DNA from: Bog-756 sp035534835
GTDB lineage: Bacteria; Actinomycetota; Acidimicrobiia; Acidimicrobiales; RAAP-2
Length of the DNA stretch: 11,806 nt
Assembly: GCA_035534835.1 (NCBI GenBank)
Contig: DATLRE010000141.1
Coordinates: 1 to 11,806, forward strand
Direction of reading: 5' to 3'
The translations under genes were made by a program, and so were the position numbers. Position 1 is the stretch's first letter. Every line of letters starts with the position of its first letter. Shown here one piece after another: positions 6,776 through 11,806 of this stretch. A model generated the notes under the pieces. It did not search any database. It was not told where the DNA came from and saw nothing but the letters and a program-made list of their open reading frames with translations.

Positions 6776-6793
6776 GATACCTCGGTGGGTATC
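6776..6793. promoter_or_regulatory. CstR/CsoR-type operator C1, proximal site before MMPL gene
   Basis: GATACCTCGGTGGGTATC has perfect 6-bp arms GATACC and GGTATC with a 6-bp centre. It keeps the same 18-bp frame as the other sites but has a degenerate core. It spans the predicted transcription start (about 6791). Its position 31 bp from operator C2 places both on nearly the same DNA face. Confidence 0.6.
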
Positions 6794-6797
6794 GGCC

Positions 6798-6826
6798 ACT
6801 GTAGCAGGTACCCCCAGGGGTATCAA
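6798..6826 (-). promoter_or_regulatory. Promoter of the MMPL-regulator transcription unit
   Basis: On the minus strand, TTGATA (6826-6821; 5 of 6 to TTGACA) and TACAGT (6803-6798; a TANNNT box) are separated by exactly 17 bp. Operator C2 fills the spacer and touches the -35, while C1 covers the expected start point. This is the best sigma-70-type promoter in the window and is arranged for repression. Confidence 0.65.
6807..6824. promoter_or_regulatory. CstR/CsoR-type operator C2, distal site before MMPL gene
   Basis: GGTACCCCCAGGGGTATC carries TACCCC and GGGGTA arms around a CA centre and fits nnTACCCCnnnGGGTATn. It lies inside the promoter spacer. Start-to-start distance to C1 is 31 bp, close to three helical turns, which would allow cooperative or side-by-side binding of two tetramers. 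Confidence 0.7.
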
Positions 6827-6876
6827 CCACCGGATCGAGGAGGGTCCGGTCGGACCAGGCCCCGGCTGCGACTGCG

Positions 6877-7356
6877 CTACGGCTCCGCCTCCTGGGGTGC
6901 GGCCAGGAGGCCGTGCCCGCGGAGGAAGTCGACCTGTTCCGCGTGCATCGGTCCGGGTGGTCCCGTGCACCAGACGGCCCGCATGTCCGCGTCGTGCCGG
7001 TGCCCCTCGTCGAGCTCGCACAGGAAGGCCAGTCCGACCGGCGAGTCCAGGCCGTTGCGGTAGTGGCTCGGGTACTCGATGTAGCCGAGGAACGGGCCGA
7101 CGCGTGGCGACAACCCCAGCTCGTCCGCCGCCACGCGGCGCACCGCGGCGACCAGCGACTCGCCGAAGCGCACCGTTCCGCCGGGGATGTGCCAGAGGCC
7201 GGCGCACGGTCCCGTCCGCCGCTCGGTGAGGAGGATCCCGTCGGGGCCCCGCACGACGACCTCCACGGTGAGCCGGGGGACCCGGGCGTAGATCTCGTGG
7301 AACTCCCGTTCGGACAGGGGTGGCCGGGACACGTCGTCGTCCGGGGGTGGCACCAT
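6877..7356 (-). CDS. NUDIX hydrolase, GDP-mannose mannosyl hydrolase-like
   Basis: This 159-residue protein begins with LSEREFHEIYARVPRL and has the strand-rich VEVVVRGPDGILLTERR and GLWHIPGG segments. The NUDIX box is G60-x5-E66-x7-R74-V-A-A-D78-E79-L-G81-L. The usual Glu after the Arg is Val, and the first Glu of the pair is Asp. Both length and layout resemble GDP-mannose mannosyl hydrolase (Gmm/NudD), which also has a reduced box and cleaves the sugar rather than the pyrophosphate. The reaction would release a sugar from a nucleotide-sugar in the cytoplasm; the substrate here is unproven. Start ATG 7356 is chosen because it gives the family length and lies 8 nt after a TACGGT -10 box, suggesting a leaderless mRNA. 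The frame continues upstream to an ATG at 7491, which would overlap the divergent RNase D start and is unlikely. No functional link with the MMPL gene downstream is apparent. Confidence 0.8.
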   Translation of the reverse strand: MVPPPDDDVSRPPLSEREFHEIYARVPRLTVEVVVRGPDGILLTERRTGPCAGLWHIPGGTVRFGESLVAAVRRVAADELGLSPRVGPFLGYIEYPSHYRNGLDSPVGLAFLCELDEGHRHDADMRAVWCTGPPGPMHAEQVDFLRGHGLLAAPQEAEP

Positions 7357-7364
7357 GCCCAGGG

Positions 7365-7370
7365 ACCGTA
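7365..7370 (-). promoter_or_regulatory. -10 box for leaderless NUDIX transcript (candidate)
   Basis: TACGGT on the minus strand lies 8 nt before the NUDIX ATG, and no Shine-Dalgarno is visible. This spacing would place the transcription start at the initiation codon. No -35 consensus is found. Confidence 0.4.
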
Positions 7371-7443
7371 CCCGTCCGGACGGACCCGGGCCCTCGCGGA
7401 CCGTCGGTTCGCCGGGTGCACCGGCCGGGGGGTCCCACTGGGG

Positions 7444-7449
7444 TACGTT
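7444..7449 (+). promoter_or_regulatory. -10 box for leaderless RNase D transcript (candidate)
   Basis: TACGTT (TANNNT type) ends 7 nt before the GTG at 7457, and no Shine-Dalgarno precedes that codon. The geometry suggests transcription starts at the initiation codon. It mirrors the divergent NUDIX gene about 75 bp away. Confidence 0.45.
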
Positions 7450-7456
7450 CCCGACG

Positions 7457-8719
7457 GTGACCCCCACCGACGACGCTCCCCTCCTGATCACCGACCACCG
7501 AGGGTTGACGGACCTCTGCGACCGGTTGGCGGACGAGGAGTTCTACGCCGTCGACACCGAATTCCACACGGAGCGGACCTACTGGCCCAAGCTCGCACTC
7601 ATCCAGTTCGGCTGGGCGGACCAGGTGGCGCTGGTGGATCCCCTCGCCGTCGACCCCGGACCGTTGGGCGGCGTGTTCGCCGGACCGGGGACCGCCGTCG
7701 CCCATGCCGCCGGACAGGACCTCGACATCCTCCGGACCGCCTGCGGCGTGGCGCCGGCCACGGTGTTCGACACCCAGATCGCCGCCGGGTTCCTGGGGAT
7801 GTCCACGCCGTCGTTGGCCCGGTTGGTCGACCAGGTCCTCGGGATCGCCCTCCCCAAGACGGACCAGCTGTCCGACTGGCTGCTCCGGCCCCTCCCCGCC
7901 GGCCAACTCGCCTATGCGGCCGCAGACGTGCGTCACCTCCTGGCGCTCCGCACCTCCCTGGTCGATCAGCTGGAGGCGCGCGGTCGCCTCGGGTGGGCGA
8001 TCGAGGAGTGCGCCCAGGCCCTGCCCGGCCGCAGGAGCGACGCGGCGCCCGAGGAGGCCTGGTGGAAGGTGGGGGACGTCCGCAGACTCGCCGGCCGGTC
8101 GCGCGGGGTGGCCCAGGAGCTGGCGGCGTGGCGGGAGCGCCGTGCGGCCGAGGTCGACCGGCCCCGTCGGAGCGTCCTGTCGGACCTGGCGATCCTCACC
8201 ATCGCCCAACGGTCGCCGCGCGACCGGCAGGACCTCGGGACGCTCCGGGGCGTGGACGACCGCCACCTGTCCGGCGGGGTGGCCGCCGAGATCCTCGAGG
8301 CCGTCCGCCGTGGCCGGGCGCTCGACCCCGACGAGCTGCGGCTCCCGCCGGATACGAACGACGCCCGGGCGTCCCAGGCCGCGGTGGCGGTCTGCGCCGG
8401 TCTGGTGCGCCAGATCGCCGACGAGCTGCAGTTCGACCAGGGCCTGCTGGCCACCCGGGCCGACATCACGCTGCTGGTGACCGGCGAACCCAGCCGGCTC
8501 GACCGGGGCTGGCGGGGGGCCATCGCCGGGGACCCGATCCGGCGACTCCTGGCCGGGGAGGTGGCCGCCGCCTTCGAGGCCGGCGGCCGGCTGGTGCTCG
8601 AGGCCCGTTCGCACGTCGCCCTGCCCGACCCCGTGGGGAACGGGACCGGTGCGAACGGTCCGCGCGGCGACACCGGGGAGCCGTCGGCGTCGGACCGGGA
8701 GCCGCGGAGCGGCGACTGA
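7457..8719 (+). CDS. rnd: Ribonuclease D (DEDDy 3'-5' exonuclease with HRDC domain)
   Basis: This 420-residue protein has the full DEDDy exonuclease set. D33 and E35 are in YAVDTEFHTER, D88 is in AVAHAAGQDLDIL, and Y153 and D157 are in LAYAAADVRHLLAL. It also has the RNase D-typical LPKTDQLSDWLLRPLP segment (132-147). An HRDC-like nucleic-acid-binding domain follows (about residues 205-295, with LSDLAILTIAQRSPRDRQDLGTLRGV), then a second helical C-terminal region and a disordered polar tail. RNase D trims 3' ends of tRNA and other structured RNAs in the cytoplasm. The GTG at 7457 is chosen because homology begins just after it and a TANNNT box ends 7 nt upstream, giving a leaderless transcript. 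An in-frame ATG at 7355 would add 34 low-complexity residues and collide with the divergent NUDIX start. It is convergent with the LysR gene downstream. Function is housekeeping and unrelated to the sulfur cluster. Confidence 0.92.
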   Translation: MTPTDDAPLLITDHRGLTDLCDRLADEEFYAVDTEFHTERTYWPKLALIQFGWADQVALVDPLAVDPGPLGGVFAGPGTAVAHAAGQDLDILRTACGVAPATVFDTQIAAGFLGMSTPSLARLVDQVLGIALPKTDQLSDWLLRPLPAGQLAYAAADVRHLLALRTSLVDQLEARGRLGWAIEECAQALPGRRSDAAPEEAWWKVGDVRRLAGRSRGVAQELAAWRERRAAEVDRPRRSVLSDLAILTIAQRSPRDRQDLGTLRGVDDRHLSGGVAAEILEAVRRGRALDPDELRLPPDTNDARASQAAVAVCAGLVRQIADELQFDQGLLATRADITLLVTGEPSRLDRGWRGAIAGDPIRRLLAGEVAAAFEAGGRLVLEARSHVALPDPVGNGTGANGPRGDTGEPSASDREPRSGD

Positions 8720-8728
8720 CCGTCCACG

Positions 8729-8754
8729 CACCGGGGCCCGGCGCCCGACCGGTG
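8729..8754. terminator. Hairpin between convergent rnd and LysR gene
   Basis: CACCGG (8729-8734) pairs with CCGGTG (8749-8754), and the loop can hold further GGGC/GCCC pairing. It fills most of the 36-bp gap between two convergent stop codons, so it could stop transcription from both sides. There is no T-tract on either strand. Confidence 0.4.
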
Positions 8755-8755
8755 G

Positions 8756-9676
8756 TCAGCCGTCGTCGGGTGCACCGCCGCCGGTCCCCCGACCGGGCGG
8801 ATCGCCCCGGGGACCGGCCATCTCGCAGAACCGGGCCGCCGCGGGGGACAGTGCGCCCGGTCGGTGCACGAGGGCCAGCCGTCGGACCGCCGGCGGTTCG
8901 GGTCGGGTGACCACGGCACCGAGCGGCGCGGCGAGCCGGGCCAGGCCCTCGGGCACGAGTGCGGTCCCGGCGCCGGTCAGCACCAGGGGGAGGATGGCCT
9001 CCCGCTGGGCCGACACGACGGCGAGCGTCGGGGCCACGCCGAGTGCCGCCAGGAGTTCGTCCAGCAGGCGACGGGTCGACGTGCCCTCCGGCGCCGCCAC
9101 GAACGGGGTCCCGGCCGCTACGGCCCCACCTGCGCCGTCGGCGCCGGCGACGTCCGTGCCCGGTGGGTGGATGAACACCAGCGACTGCGATCCGAAGTCG
9201 ATGGCACCGAGGCTGTCCGGGACGTCGAGGGCGTCGGTGAGGCCGAGCTCGCACGCGCCGTCCTCGACCAGGTCGAAGAGCGAACGGCTGTCCTCGGGGG
9301 CCGCCAGGTCCACGCGCACACCGGGATGGTGGCGGCGGAACCGGCCGACGAGGCCCGCCATCGGGTCGGCGGCCAACGTGGGCAGGCTGCACATGCTGAG
9401 CGAGCCGGCGAGCACCCCGGCCACGGCCTCCACCGCGGCACGGCCGGTCTCGACGTCGCGCAGCGCCTGACGGGCCGGACCGAGCAGGGCCGCCCCGGCC
9501 GCGGTCAGGCGCACACCACGCCCCACGCGGGCGAACAGCGGCGTGCCGAGCTCGCGCTCGAGCTCCTTGACGGCGAGCGACAGCGCCGGCTGGGAGACGA
9601 AGACGGCCCGGGACGCCGCCGTGAACCCGCCGTGGTCGGCGACGGCGACGAAGTGCCGGAGGCGGTTGGTATCCAT
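8756..9676 (-). CDS. LysR-family transcriptional regulator
   Basis: This 306-residue protein has the standard LysR N-terminal winged helix-turn-helix: LRHFVAVADHGGFTAASRAVFVSQPALSLAVKELERELG (residues 6-44), then LFARVGRGVRLTAAG, a linker helix (about 60-90) and a two-lobed effector-binding domain to about residue 290. The last 20 residues are a Gly/Pro-rich tail. LysR regulators act as tetramers and usually control a divergently transcribed gene in response to a small molecule. Here that neighbour is a DHA2 drug exporter whose start is 52 bp away. The ATG at 9676 has no Shine-Dalgarno, but a TAAGAT -10 box ends 6 nt upstream, again suggesting a leaderless transcript. The effector is unknown; residue positions do not reveal it. 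Family identity is certain, and the regulatory target is inferred from the divergent layout. Confidence 0.92.
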   Translation of the reverse strand: MDTNRLRHFVAVADHGGFTAASRAVFVSQPALSLAVKELERELGTPLFARVGRGVRLTAAGAALLGPARQALRDVETGRAAVEAVAGVLAGSLSMCSLPTLAADPMAGLVGRFRRHHPGVRVDLAAPEDSRSLFDLVEDGACELGLTDALDVPDSLGAIDFGSQSLVFIHPPGTDVAGADGAGGAVAAGTPFVAAPEGTSTRRLLDELLAALGVAPTLAVVSAQREAILPLVLTGAGTALVPEGLARLAAPLGAVVTRPEPPAVRRLALVHRPGALSPAAARFCEMAGPRGDPPGRGTGGGAPDDG

Positions 9677-9693
9677 TTGTCTATCTTATGGAT
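9671..9693. promoter_or_regulatory. AT-rich divergent control region with inverted repeat and lysR -10 box
   Basis: ATCCAT (9671-9676) and ATGGAT (9688-9693) form an inverted repeat with an 11-bp spacer, resembling a LysR-type T-N11-A dyad. The left arm contains the lysR start codon. On the minus strand, TAAGAT (9688-9683) fits a -10 box 6 nt before that ATG. The 50-bp gap is visibly AT-richer than its surroundings, as expected for a shared promoter region. Binding here would repress lysR and could activate the exporter. Confidence 0.35.
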
Positions 9694-9728
9694 CTGAAAG
9701 GCAATCTCTATTCGACTTCTGGTAGTGG

Positions 9729-11222
9729 ATGCGGCAGGTTGGAGCGGTGGAGGACACCCCGGGAACGGCCGCGGAAACGACCAGGTGGCAGCGGCTGCTG
9801 ATCGAGCCGCGGCGCCCAGAATCCATCCGGAACCGGCCGGGGGCCTTCTGGCTCACCGTTGCCGCCGTCTGCGTCGGCGCGTTCATGGGCCAGCTCGACG
9901 CCAGCATCGTGACCGTGGCGCTCCCGACGCTCCAGCGCACGTTCCACGCCAGCGTCGGGGCGGTCACCTGGGTCGGACTCAGCTACCTCCTCGTCCTGGT
10001 GGCCACCGTCGTGGCCGTCGGGCGCTTCGCCGACATGTGGGGCCGCAAGCTCCTCTACGTCTACGGGTTCGGCGTCTTCATCATCGGGTCCGCGCTCTGC
10101 GGGCTGGCCCCGGGACTCGGGGCCCTCATCGGGTTCCGGGCACTGCAGGCCGTCGGGGCCGCGCTCCTCCAGGCCAACAGCGTGGCGATCATCGTCCTGG
10201 CCGTGCCGAAGCCGTCGCTCGGGAAGGCCATCGGGATCCAGGGTGCCGCCCAGGCGGTGGGCCTGGCCCTCGGCCCCACCGTGGGGGGCTTCCTGCTCGC
10301 CGCCGGCGGCTGGCGGCTGATCTTCTTCGTCAACGTCCCCTTCGGGATCCTCGGGATGATCGCCGGCGTCCTGCTGATCCCCCGGAGCCGGAACCTGCAG
10401 GAGCCGACCCCGTTCGACTGGACCGGGTTCGCCCTGTTCTTCCCCGCGGTCGTGGCCCTGTTTGCCGCCGTCTCCTTCGGGAACACCCGCGGGTGGACGT
10501 CCCCGCTGATCCTCGGACTCCTCGTGGGCGGCTCGGTCCTGGTGGTGGCGTTCGTCGGCCGCGAGCGGCATTGCGACGAGCCGATGCTGGACCTGGAACT
10601 GTTCCGCCAGTCGCGATTCAGCGCCGGGATCACCAGCGGGCTGCTGTCCTATCTGGTGATGTTCGGCGTGCTCTTCCTCGTGCCCTTCTACCTCGAACGG
10701 GCGGTCGGGCTGGGGTCGGGAGCGGCCGGCCTCGAGCTCATGGTCATGCCGCTCGCACTCGGCCTGACCGCCCCGGTGGCCGGGCGGCTCGCCGATCGGA
10801 CGGGTCCCCGACCACTGACGGTCGGCGGGATGGCGTGCGTGGCGGGCGGACTCCTGGCGATGGCCGCGCTCCGGCCGCCCACCGGACTGTTCGTGTTGCT
10901 GCTGGCCGTCGTCGGGGTCGGAATGGGTGCCTTCACCCCGCCCAACAACGCCGCCATCATGGGCTCCGTCCCGTCCGACCAGGCCGGAGTGGCCTCGGGC
11001 GTGCTGAACATGACCCGCGGCATGGGGACCTCGCTCGGACTGGCCGTCACCGGCCTCGTCTTCGACATGACCGGCGGGAGCTCCCGGGTGCCGGGCGCGG
11101 TCGACCATGCCTTTTCCGTGACGGCGGTGCTCCTAGCGGGTATCGCACTCCTCGCGGGACTCGTGGCCGGGGTACGGGAGTCCGGGCCGCTGTCGATGCC
11201 CGTCGGCGCCATGATCGAGTGA
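9729..11222 (+). CDS. DHA2-family (14-TM) major facilitator drug exporter
   Basis: This 497-residue protein follows the EmrB/QacA pattern of proton-coupled multidrug exporters. A cytoplasmic N-terminal tail of about 38 residues is followed by TM1 with motif D1 (GQLDASIVTVALPTLQ, Asp57). Then come motif A (GRFADMWGRK, 98-107) in the first cytoplasmic loop and motif C of antiporters (GIQGAAQAVGLALGPTVGG, 169-187). About 14 hydrophobic helices extend to residue 485. The central pair of helices near 230-270 distinguishes DHA2 from 12-TM DHA1 proteins. It sits in the inner membrane and would export hydrophobic or cationic compounds. ATG 9729 lacks a clear ribosome binding site; GTG 9726 or GTG 9747 are alternatives and affect only the tail. 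It is divergent from the LysR gene, which is the probable regulator. Substrate unknown. Confidence 0.9.
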   Translation: MRQVGAVEDTPGTAAETTRWQRLLIEPRRPESIRNRPGAFWLTVAAVCVGAFMGQLDASIVTVALPTLQRTFHASVGAVTWVGLSYLLVLVATVVAVGRFADMWGRKLLYVYGFGVFIIGSALCGLAPGLGALIGFRALQAVGAALLQANSVAIIVLAVPKPSLGKAIGIQGAAQAVGLALGPTVGGFLLAAGGWRLIFFVNVPFGILGMIAGVLLIPRSRNLQEPTPFDWTGFALFFPAVVALFAAVSFGNTRGWTSPLILGLLVGGSVLVVAFVGRERHCDEPMLDLELFRQSRFSAGITSGLLSYLVMFGVLFLVPFYLERAVGLGSGAAGLELMVMPLALGLTAPVAGRLADRTGPRPLTVGGMACVAGGLLAMAALRPPTGLFVLLLAVVGVGMGAFTPPNNAAIMGSVPSDQAGVASGVLNMTRGMGTSLGLAVTGLVFDMTGGSSRVPGAVDHAFSVTAVLLAGIALLAGLVAGVRESGPLSMPVGAMIE

Positions 11223-11226
11223 CGCC

Positions 11227-11241
11227 GGGGGCATAGCCCCC
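11227..11241 (+). terminator. Hairpin directly after the exporter stop codon
   Basis: GGGGGC and GCCCCC form a perfect 6-bp stem with an ATA loop, starting 5 nt after the TGA. The stem is very stable for its length, but no T-tract follows. It is a reasonable candidate for terminating or protecting the exporter mRNA. Confidence 0.45.
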
Positions 11242-11284
11242 ACCCGGGACCCGGGGCACTTCCCCCACCCGGGACCCGGGGCAC
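11237..11284. repeat. 25-bp-period tandem repeat, two copies
   Basis: A 23-bp sequence at 11237-11259 recurs without mismatch at 11262-11284, separated by TT. Each copy contains CCCGGG-A-CCCGGG, so it is internally palindromic and can fold within or between copies. It lies in the 131-bp gap between the convergent exporter and EAL genes. No coding function is seen. Confidence 0.85.
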
Positions 11285-11353
11285 CGCACCGGCGGACACC
11301 CGCGAGGGGAGGTCGGACCGGGATCCCCCTCGGACCGTGCCCCGGCGACCGGC

Positions 11354-11806
11354 TCAGCCCGGGTGGACGGTCGGGAAGGCGGAACTCCGTGGCGCCCCGT
11401 CCGGGACCTTGCGCGCCGTGTGGGCCATGAGTGCCTCCACCATGGCCGGCTCCACCGGCTTGGAGAACATGAAGCCCTGGCCGCTGTGGCAGTTGTTGCT
11501 CCGGAGGCACTCCAGTTGGTGCTCGTCCTCGATCCCCTCGGCGAGCGTGAGCAGTCCGAGCGACCTGCCCAGCTCCACCATCGTCCGGATGAGTGCAAGG
11601 GAGTCCTCGGACCCGTCCATGGTCGAGACGAAGGCGCGGTCGATCTTGAGCACGTCGACCGGGAACTGTCGGAGATAGGCCAGCGACGAGTACCCGGTAC
11701 CGAAGTCGTCGATGGCGATCTTGACCCCGAGCTGCTTGAGCTGCCGCAGGCGCGACACCGTCGAGTCGGCGTCCTTCATGAGGGCGGTCTCGGTCACCTC
11801 GATCAC
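11354..11806 (-). CDS. EAL-domain cyclic-di-GMP phosphodiesterase, C-terminal fragment
   Basis: The last 150 residues of a larger protein are visible; the frame runs open to the right edge, so the start and any sensor or GGDEF domains lie outside. The EAL signature is intact in this part: an EVTE metal-binding segment at the edge (residues 3-6), DDFGTGYSSL (D33, D34), LKIDRAFV (K54), AEGIE (E90, E93) and GQGFMFSKP (Q110). These are the metal-binding and catalytic positions of active c-di-GMP phosphodiesterases, which linearise c-di-GMP to pGpG. The EAL motif itself would be upstream, out of view. A tail of about 25 residues follows the domain. The first visible codon is GTG, but it is inside the domain and is not a start. 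It is convergent with the exporter; no link to it is evident. Confidence 0.93.
   Translation of the reverse strand: MIEVTETALMKDADSTVSRLRQLKQLGVKIAIDDFGTGYSSLAYLRQFPVDVLKIDRAFVSTMDGSEDSLALIRTMVELGRSLGLLTLAEGIEDEHQLECLRSNNCHSGQGFMFSKPVEPAMVEALMAHTARKVPDGAPRSSAFPTVHPG

Noticed and set aside
4483..6804. A 773-codon open frame on the plus strand opposite the MMPL gene
   Set aside because: Its product is charged low-complexity sequence rich in Gly, Asp, Arg and His, as expected from the complement of a GC-rich gene; the minus strand encodes a complete MMPL protein with hallmark motifs.
6843..6856. GGTCCG-GT-CGGACC as terminator of the NUDIX gene
   Set aside because: The 2-nt loop reduces it to a short stem with no T-tract; such palindromes are frequent in DNA of this composition.
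7357..7491. Longer NUDIX start at 7491
   Set aside because: It would add 45 residues without NUDIX features and overlap the divergent RNase D start and both -10 boxes.
1..11806. tRNA/rRNA genes, CRISPR arrays, transposases, phage or attachment sites
   Set aside because: None found by reading both strands: no regularly spaced repeats, no transposase motifs, and no flanking inverted repeats around the sulfur island that would mark it as mobile.

Overview
The window is GC-rich DNA (roughly 70% by eye) with strong third-position GC bias, densely packed genes, frequent GTG starts and TANNNT-type -10 boxes. This suggests an actinobacterium. Several features fit a deep lineage such as Acidimicrobiia, but that is inference only. 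Both end genes are cut by the window edge, and no gene-free stretch exceeds about 300 bases.

Layout. (1) 2-796 (+): the C-terminal part of a phosphodiester-glycosidase (NAGPA)-like protein. (2) 921-6824: a sulfide/sulfane-sulfur island of three transcription units. A rhodanese-tauE pair reads right (999-2326). sqr and a 50-residue ORF read left (4015-2391). An MMPL transporter and a CsoR/RcnR-family regulator read left (6717-4154). (3) 6877-8719: a divergent pair, a GDP-mannose-hydrolase-like NUDIX gene (-) and RNase D (+). (4) 8756-11222: a divergent LysR regulator (-) and DHA2-type 14-TM drug exporter (+). (5) 11354-11806 (-): the C-terminal end of an EAL-domain c-di-GMP phosphodiesterase.

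The main observation is that the three units of the sulfur island share one 18-bp operator pattern, nnTACCCCnnnGGGTATn. It occurs once before rhodanese-tauE, once before sqr and twice, 31 bp apart, before the MMPL-regulator unit. The regulator keeps the two conserved cysteines (Cys35, Cys64) but has Gly60 where copper-sensing CsoR has its histidine ligand. That is the pattern of CstR, the persulfide sensor known from Staphylococcus aureus. Together with sqr, rhodanese and tauE this reads as an actinobacterial cst-like regulon: SQR oxidises sulfide to sulfane sulfur at the membrane, the rhodanese carries it, TauE exports sulfite or a related anion, and the sensor de-represses all units and itself. 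The unusual member is the MMPL/RND transporter, which is in the regulator's own transcription unit. No persulfide dioxygenase is present in the window.

The rest looks like ordinary chromosome. Points of interest there are three genes that look leaderless, a 25-bp tandem repeat after the exporter, and an 11-residue tandem repeat at the TauE C terminus.
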